Below, piece by piece: positions 57,297 to 64,000 of a stretch of DNA of 64,000 nt. The translations under genes and the position numbers were made by a program. Origin of the DNA: Budorcas taxicolor (Eukaryota; Chordata; Mammalia; Artiodactyla; Bovidae); NCBI RefSeq assembly GCF_023091745.1, contig NC_068934.1, positions 16,136,434 through 16,200,433 of the forward strand, read 5' to 3'. The notes under the pieces were generated by a model. It was not told the origin of the DNA. It did no database searches and saw only the letters and a program-made list of their open reading frames with translations. Within the stretch, counting starts at the first letter, position 1. Every line of letters starts with the position of its first letter.

Positions 57297-57500
57297 ACCT
57301 AGGACGCCACGCATTAGGAAAACACGAATTCGTCTGCAATGCAGGAGACCGGGTTTGATCCCTGGGTTGGGAAGATCCCCTGGAGAAGGAAATGGCAACA
57401 CATTCTGGTATGCCTGGGAAATCCCATGGACAGAGGAGCCAGGCAGGTTACAGTCCATGGGGTCACAAAGAGTAGGACACAACCAAGCCACTAAACCACC
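57297..57500 (+). mobile_element. Bov-tA SINE, second of a tandem pair
   Basis: A diverged tRNA head (TGCAATGCAGGAGACCGGG, TTTGATCCC) with a normal body. It is flanked by the same ACTATAAAGT at 57287-57296 and 57501-57510. Confidence 0.92.
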
Positions 57501-57702
57501 ACTATAAAGTTACTATTTCTCCCTCCCTCTTTGTGTATTGTACTCTTTGGATGGAAGTCATGGCATAGCCCACACAGTTAAGGAATGTGGAGTAACGTTC
57601 CGCCTCTTGAGGGTAGAGTATCTATATGAGTTATCTGAGACTCCTCTGCATAGGAACTTTGTTTCTTCTTCCTCAATTATCATTTATCATATAGGATTGT
57701 TG

Positions 57703-58430
57703 TGTTGTTGTTCACTCACTGTCATGTCCGACTCTTTGCGACCCCATGGTCTGCAGCATATCAGGCTCCTCCATCCTCCACTGTCTCCCAGAGTTTGCTC
57801 AGATTTATGTCCCTAGAGTTGGTGATGCTATCTAACCATCTCATCCTCTGCTGACCCCTTCTCCTTTGGTCTTCAGTCTTTCCCACCATCAGAGTTTTTT
57901 TTCCCCACTGAATTAGTTCTTCGCATCAGGTGACCAAAGTATTGGAGCTTCAGCTTCAGCATCAGTCCTTCCAATGAATATTCAGGACTGATTTCCCTTA
58001 GGCTTGACTGGTTTGAACTCCTTACAGTCCAAGGGACTCTCAAGAGTCTTTTCAAACACCACAGTTTGAAAGCATAAATTCATTGGTGCTCTCAGCCATC
58101 TGTATGGTCCAACTCTCACATCCATGTATAACTACTGGAAAAACCATAGCTTTGACTATATGGACCTTTGTTGGCAAAGTGATATCTCTGCCTTTTAATA
58201 CACTGTCTAGGTTTGCCATAGTTTCCTTCCAAGGAGCAAGTGTCTTTTAATTCTGTAGCTGCAGTCACCATCTATAGTGATTCTGGAGACCAAGAAAACA
58301 AAACCTGTCAGTGTTTCCATTATTTTCCCTTCTATTTCCCATGAAGTGATGGAACCAGATGCCAAAATATTAGTTTATTTATTTAGTTAGTTTTTACTAT
58401 TGAATTTCAAGCCAGCTTTTTTCAAGATTT
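57703..58430 (-). mobile_element. BovB LINE fragment, old
   Basis: Antisense BovB from the 3' end (GTCATGTCCGACTCTTTGCG) through the C-terminal region to about the segment after YADD. Many indels; TTTATT/TTAGTT-rich insertions near 58372-58395. Non-coding. Confidence 0.9.
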
Positions 58431-58897
58431 TTGTATGCGATTGTGTGTTTTCAAGTCAGTTTTTTGTATGGAATTATGAATATTTATTTTATATATCTAC
58501 TTTATTTTTATAATACTATTTTTTTTTTCTTGCTCAGATTTTCCCAGCTTTGGTCATTGAGAAACTATGTGAGTTAGTTGGCTGCTGGGTCCTTTTGACA
58601 TACCCCCATCAATGGGTGTGTGTGTGTGCGCGCGCGCGCGTACGTGCGCACATGCGCATATGTGTGTATTTTAGCACTTCCTCCTTACTGGCACTATAAG
58701 ATACATTAAGCATATTTTGTATATTTCTATTGGTTGTCCTAGAATTAGCCAGCTCTCTGAGAATTAGCCATTTCTCCAATGAACCCTGATTCCACTTATT
58801 GAATGATGCTATGAACAATGACTTGGTAATAGGTGTGGTTTTTGCTACTAGAGCGTCATTGCTTCCAGGCCCTCCCTGCTAAAATAACAAGAAAATT
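58431..58897. other. Unassigned, contains Z-DNA-prone tract
   Basis: See the alternating tract at 58616-58669. No gene is seen. Confidence 0.6.
58616..58669. repeat. Perfect alternating purine-pyrimidine tract, (TG)n(CG)6
   Basis: Fifty-four bases alternate purine and pyrimidine without a break, including six CG steps at 58629-58640 and mixed CG/CA/TA steps after. Such tracts favour Z-DNA. Confidence 0.95.
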
Positions 58898-58975
58898 TTA
58901 GGTTAGCCACAAAGTTCATTCAGGTTTTTATGTAAAATGTTACAGAAAATCCGAATGAACTTTGTGCCCAACCAA
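58898..58975. mobile_element. Mariner-type MITE, fold-back
   Basis: The left end TTAGGTTAGCCACAAAGTTC and the complement of the right end (TTGGTTGGGCACAAAGTTCA) are inverted copies of about 30 bp. The sequence resembles ruminant mariner termini (TTAGGTTGGCCAAAAAGTTC). Only about 17 bp separate the arms, so it is a non-autonomous hairpin element. Confidence 0.85.
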
Positions 58976-59070
58976 ATATATGTGTTTATATATATATATA
59001 ATATACATATATATAACAATTATATATATAATAAGCCATTATATGTATATTTCTATATGTAGCTATCTAT
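58976..59070. repeat. TA-rich microsatellite
   Basis: (TA)n interrupted runs directly after the MITE. Confidence 0.85.
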
Positions 59071-59689
59071 CTCATGTATAGTAAACTAAATGATCTCACA
59101 TTGATGTCTCCAACTCTAATTCATTACCAGATACATCTCAGAGCTGCCTCATCCTCATGCTTATTTCTTACCCTCCCACTCTAACAATCACTCCATCCAT
59201 TTACTTAATTGTTCAATTTTAGTTTACATGTATAGTGCTTTTATAACTCTTTCCCCACTAACCCTGTGTGAAACAACTTTAGCAACTTTATTATCTTATG
59301 CTTAATCCCATGCTATTTTCCTAATCTGTTATTTTTTAAGTAAAAATAACTGTGTTGAAGATATCCTTTCAGTTCAATAAATGGAAACCTAAACTATTGT
59401 TCCAATATACAAGTATAGACTGTGTTTGAATAGAATATGCCATGTCTTATTAGCCACTGTAAGAATTTTGGCAGTTTCTCTAGATGAGATGAAAAGCTAT
59501 TGAAGAACAAGGGTCCTCTAAACTTATAATTTAAAGAAGGCAAGGGAAGATACCAGAAGACCAGGATGGGGCTATTGCCTACAGCCAAGAGTTGATGGTG
59601 ACTTGAGTCAGAGTGTTAGGACTGGATTACTGGAAACTGGTCATATTTTAAAGATTAAGCCAAAAGAATTTGCTTATAGATTGACTGTG
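59071..59689. other. No gene or repeat recognised
   Basis: Unique-looking DNA. Confidence 0.5.
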
Positions 59690-59962
59690 GGTAGGAGAGG
59701 ACTGATACTGAGCCCAAAGCTCCAATAATTTGGCCACCTGACACAAAGACCATGTTCACTGGAAAAGTCCCTGAAACTGAGAAAGATTGAAGGGAAAAGG
59801 AGAAGAGAACAGCAGAGGATGAGATGGTTAGATAGCATGACCAACCCAATGGACATGAATCTGAACAAGCTGCAGGAGATAGCGCAGGACAGGGAAGGCT
59901 GTCATGCTGCACTCCGTGGGGTTGCGAAGAGTTGAACATGACCTAGCGATTGAATGACTACA
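59690..59962 (+). mobile_element. BovB LINE 3' fragment, old
   Basis: Sense remnant of the BovB C-terminus: AGCAGAGGATGAGATGGTTA, CCAATGGACATGAATCTGAA and GGGGTTGCGAAGAGTTGAAC. No open frame in the right register. Confidence 0.88.
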
Positions 59963-60699
59963 ACAGGAGAGAAATAGAAAAATCCCAAACTTTTACTTTT
60001 GTAGTTATATAAGTAGTTGACATGAGTAGGACTGCAGGAGGAGAAGAGTGGTTCATTTTTGCTTTGGTGAGTATAATGCTGTCAAGAAATACGTATTTGT
60101 CACGTTAAATGTGAGATATTATACTTGTAGTCAAGAAGAGATAACTGTTGGCCAATGGCTGACCACCAGATAGAAGAGATGAGGCCTCAAGTGTCAGATA
60201 ATCTTCTTTATTGACTGAAAACACATGTGTGGGCCACTGAATAGGTCTTCAGAGCCATAATGCTCTCCATTTTCATAGGCTTAACAACTTAAGTGTGCAG
60301 TCTCATCAAAGCATCATTTGTCCTGTGCATAAAATCCACCTCAGTTTATTTCCATACTTTCTCTCAAGCTGAACAGGCTGAGACCACGTGATAGTGGCTT
60401 ATCTTGGGGTAATATTATAATGAGCTGGAGTCCCATCATTGAAGTATCTTGAAGTGGTACTGGTATAACTCAGCCTTACTTGTCAAATCTCTCCTCTGCT
60501 TTTGGCTCACCTCATTCTGTCAGATCCTTTCATTTTTATTTTTATCTATTTATCCCAACATCACAAGTTGAATACATTTTGTTTCTTACTAATAAATGTG
60601 CATCTTCCCTCCCTCTAAAGTAAATTTTCCTTCAGACCTACCTTGTTTAAACCATACTTGAGGCATTTAAATCTGGTAGATAGTTTTTTTAATGCTGTA
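59963..60699. other. No gene or repeat recognised
   Basis: Nothing supported. Confidence 0.5.
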
Positions 60700-61110
60700 C
60701 TTAATATTTAACACTGGTGAACTTTGGACATGCCATTTGACCTCTCTGGCCTCAGGATTCTCATTTGTAATACATGGTTGATGGTGTCTTTCCTGCCAAA
60801 ATACTAAGAATGTTAACAGCAATTGATGCTTTATTTCGGTGTTTTCAGGTAACTTTCACATCTGTCATCCAATATTCAAAGCAATTGTTGGTGGCAGATG
60901 AAAACCCCTAATTAAACTTAAGGAAATAATGGCTTAGAGAGATTTAGAAACTTAAAAAATGTCATCAGTTATTCACTCAACAAGCAGGTACTTCATGCAT
61001 ATTAATATATGAGGAGCTGTCCAAGGTGTCAGTGTTAAAAAAGTATGACAGAGTCTCTCTTATTGCCATGTTTGCCTGTGTTAAAGGGCAGCAGAACAAG
61101 TAGGGCAGAT
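60700..61110. repeat. MIR (+), MIR (-) and weak L2 (-)
   Basis: MIR sense at about 60700-60850 (CATTTGACCTCTCTGGCCTC), a weak antisense MIR at about 60840-60960 (TTAAACTTAAGGAAATAATG) and a weak antisense L2 at about 60965-61110. Confidence 0.5.
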
Positions 61111-62004
61111 TCTAATATAACATAAAAAGCATCCATCATCCTGCCTTACAAGAATTTTACAGTGATTTAAGATATTATAAGGCTCTTGTACCAATCAACT
61201 AGGAAATATTCAAAAAATGTCAACCAGTACAAGTATCATTTGGGCAATGGTGTTTGAGGTGAGCATAATTATATCAATCGCCATTTACAGTACACCTACT
61301 ATGTTGTATTAGTATTTCAAAATATACTTTTAGTTAGAATCCTCTCCTTATAAACAACAGACACAGGAAAGCTAGTTCCTGCAGGGAAGAGAACGTATCA
61401 TAAAGGATACAGAACTATCTCAAAGCACCAGCTCAAGGGCAGGCAGGCAGGCAGCCAAGATGTACAAAGGAAACAGAACCAGAAGAGGGGAGAGTCAGAA
61501 GGGATCCAGGGGCTTTTCTCTCTCCATCTCAACTCCTCTTGCCACATCTGTGCCATTGTTTTATTTTTTATGCACATCAACTTTCTCCACTATTGCCTCC
61601 AATCTCTGGAAAATGTCCACTTCTCTAGTTCTCTAATTTTAGTTTTGGCTTTTGTTTCTGCTGTTGTGTTTATAGATATAGATATACCCTATATTCAAAA
61701 ATGAGTCTAGAAAGAATTGGCATCTCTTAGGCTTAATTCCAAACTCCTGATGAATGGCTCCTGATTGGCCCAGGTTGGGGTTTACCCAACAGTGATCTGA
61801 GTACAAAAATGACTACTGAAAATGGACCTCCCTGAAAATATTTCATCAAGAGACAAGAGGGATAATTTGCAAAATAGAAGGAGGTGTTACTGTGTCCTGA
61901 GTGTGCACCTCGAAAAGGTATATGGCATGTCCAGATGTCACAAGACCCCTGAAAGGCAGCAAAGTAGAAGTCACTTCCCCTTTCACAGATGTGTATAATG
62001 AGAG
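61111..62004. other. No gene or repeat recognised
   Basis: A short (GGCA)4 run at about 61437-61452 and a TAGATA run near 61673-61690 are the only structures seen. Confidence 0.5.
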
Positions 62005-63035
62005 TCTTGATTTCATTCTTTAAACTAACACTCCCTGAGTGCTGACTAAATGCCAGACATGGAGCTAAGGGGCAGAAAATGACAATTTTTAACTTGTAAA
62101 GATTTTTTTTCTACCAGAGATTATAGTCATCAGGTAAATCATCACACAACAAATATGTTATCTTAGTTTTTACAAGGGCTACGAATAAGATCAGGGTCTA
62201 TGAAAACATATAAGAGGGGGAATGGACCTACCCAGAGTTTGCTAAAATTCATGTCCGTTGAGTCAATGATGCGATCTAACTGTCTCATCCTCTGCTGCCC
62301 CTTCTCTTTTTCCCTTCAATATTTCCCATCATCAGGGTTTTTTTTCCAGTGAATCAGCTCTTCACGTCAGGTGACCAAAGTATTGGAGCTTCAGCTTCAG
62401 CATCAGTCCTTCCAGTGAATAGACAGAGTTGATCTCCTTTAGGATTGACCGGTTTGATCTCCTTGTAGTCCAAGGGACTCTCAAGAGTCTTCTCCAACAC
62501 CACAGTTCAAAAGCATCAATTCCTTGGCACTCAGCCTTCTTCATGGTGCAGCTTTCACATCTGTACATGGCTACTGGAAAAACCATAGCTTTGACTATAC
62601 AAACTTTGCTATCAAAGTGATGTCTCTGCTTTTTAATGTGCCATCTAGGTTTGTTATAGCTCTCCTTTCAATGAGCAAGCATCAAAAAATCGGTAGCAAT
62701 TAATCAATAAATGAGGGATAGGTCCACCAGCTTTCCAGACAGATGGGACATCATGAGAAGTCAGAAAAAGCAACATGGCCAGTGTAGACACAGTCCTAAA
62801 GAGAAGATGCAGGGAAAGATATACAATTAGAAAGGGCTAGAATAAGAATAACTTAAATACATTGTTCTTAAAATTCAATGAATATCCACCTTTAAAATAT
62901 TTAAATTGAAAGAGTGACATGATCAGGTTTTTGTGTTTTGTAAAGTCACTTGCACCATAGTGTGGAAAAATGGATTGAAGGAGAGCAAGTGTGATGTAGG
63001 AAAATAATTTAGAGGCTATTTCAGTATCTCAGAAA
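62005..63035 (-). repeat. L2 LINE, antisense, split by BovB
   Basis: CCCTGAGTGCTGACTAAATG...at 62033 and GAGTGACATGATCAGGTTT...AGAGGCTATTTCAGTATCTC at 62910-63035 belong to one reversed L2, with the BovB fragment between. Confidence 0.65.
62236..62690 (-). mobile_element. BovB LINE fragment, old
   Basis: Antisense BovB C-terminal region from CAGAGTTTGCTAAAATTCAT to the GTTATAGCTCTCCTTTCAATG region. Both tail and 5' part are missing. The frame is partly open (62362-62586) by chance. Confidence 0.9.
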
Positions 63036-63837
63036 AAAAAAAGGATGGGATCTAGGATAATGAGAATGAATAATAAGGAGACAGAGTAGCACAAACTCTC
63101 TTCTTTAGTCTTATTTGATTTTATGTAAGTAGCTCATTATAATAGGCCAGAGAAAAGCAACTGAGATATAAGAGCAAAGGTTGAGCTGAAACTTAAATCT
63201 AGGCTGCCTGACTACAAGTTTTATCCCATCCTATGGACCAGGATAGGTCTGAGATGTCAATTTTATTATTTATGATCATATAAAGAACATGGAGCTGGTG
63301 AAAAGGCAAATAATTTGCATTACAGTGTTTAATAGTAGTGAATAAAAATATGAAATAAAACATATCTCCTGGGACAGAAAATGTTGAAGTCAAATGCAGA
63401 AGACTAAATATTTTGCATTCCCTCAATATTCTTTGTTGCTATTTTATTTACTTTACCATGAAACAATATGTGTACACACACAGATTCCTTATACAAGAGA
63501 TACCACTTTTTTTTTTTCTTAAAAAACAGCTTTCTCTTCCAGCTTTTAAAATAAGGGTGTATGTGAAAGACTGAGAAAATAATTATTTGTAAACCTAGAG
63601 GAAATCCAGGAGCAGGCAAATGCAGGAGCACGCACCATATATTTTATTTTGCAGCTGTAGCCAAGGTTTTCATCTCTGCAGGAACTGCTCAGAAAATCTC
63701 CTGATCTCTAACGAAAGCTATCCTACTTCTGAACCCACTATCAGAGGAAAGTTGGTGAAGACGAAGCTGTAGCCCCAAGGGACAAAGAAATAGAAACTCC
63801 GAATTTTCCCAAATGCTCATCCTCCTTTAAAAGGTGG
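63036..63837. other. No gene or repeat recognised
   Basis: A T13 run near 63506-63518 only. Confidence 0.5.
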
Positions 63838-63960
63838 TAGTACTTCTTCATTACATGACCTTGGGCAAATTACCTCAGCTCTTGGTGCCTTAGTTTTATC
63901 AGTACTTTCCTTATAAGGCTGTGGTTAGAAATATAATGGGTGCCAAATAAATGAATATTG
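63838..63960 (+). repeat. MIR SINE 3' part
   Basis: ACATGACCTTGGGCAAATTA, GTGCCTTAGTTTTATCAG and GGGTGCCAAATAAATGAAT. Confidence 0.75.
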
Positions 63961-64000
63961 AAATGGGGAGAAAATATGCTTTTTAAGTTCCTGAATATAT

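Overview
The window looks like a non-genic stretch of a pecoran ruminant genome, most likely cattle or a close bovid. The evidence is the repeat content: many BovB (RTE-type) LINE copies, tRNA-headed Bov-tA and dimeric BovA2 SINEs with CA or AGC tails, and ruminant-type L1 elements, on a background of old mammalian repeats (MIR, L2, old L1, a fossil hAT element). I recognise no host protein-coding exon, rRNA, functional tRNA, CRISPR array or prokaryotic feature. Apart from the L1 and BovB frames, open reading frames are short, or are antisense or simple-repeat shadows.

The main object is a full-length, apparently intact L1 on the + strand at about 18146-25937. It has a 2.6 kb 5' UTR (YY1-type site at its first bases, CpG-rich block, homopolymer tracts, three degenerate tandem units of about 147 bp), ORF1 (308 codons), a 51 bp spacer, ORF2 (1272 codons), a G-rich 3' UTR and an A-rich tail. 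It is flanked by a 15-16 bp target-site duplication and splits an older BovB (17600-18145 and 25938-26912). All catalytic and metal-binding motifs I can recognise in ORF2 are present.

Layout: 0-1.1 kb BovB (+); 3.0-5.5 kb old antisense L1 with an internal deletion; 6-10 kb MIR, SINEs, a (CA)25 microsatellite and a possible solo LTR; 10.7-12.1 kb fossil hAT transposon; 13.1-14.5 kb young 5'-truncated BovB with a 458-codon open RT frame; 16.0 kb BovA2; 17.3-26.9 kb nested L1/BovB block; 27-34.8 kb MIR, L2, old L1 and SINEs; 35.4-42.7 kb three antisense BovB copies; 44-46 kb SINEs, MIR and L2; 46.3-47.5 kb antisense BovB inside an L2; 47.8-48.4 kb L1 with a twin-priming inversion; 48.6-50.4 kb BovB (+); 50.5-64 kb mostly MIR, L2 and SINE fragments, plus a mariner-type MITE, a strong Z-DNA-prone tract and further old BovB pieces.

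The working relationships are between transposons. L1 and BovB each encode endonuclease/reverse transcriptase proteins. The Bov SINEs share their 3' tail with BovB and are thought to have been mobilised by BovB machinery. Nested insertions and target duplications give a relative order (L2/MIR, then old BovB, then young BovB, SINEs and the intact L1). I did not find a credible new biological system. The most valuable item is the intact L1 and its unusual 5' UTR.
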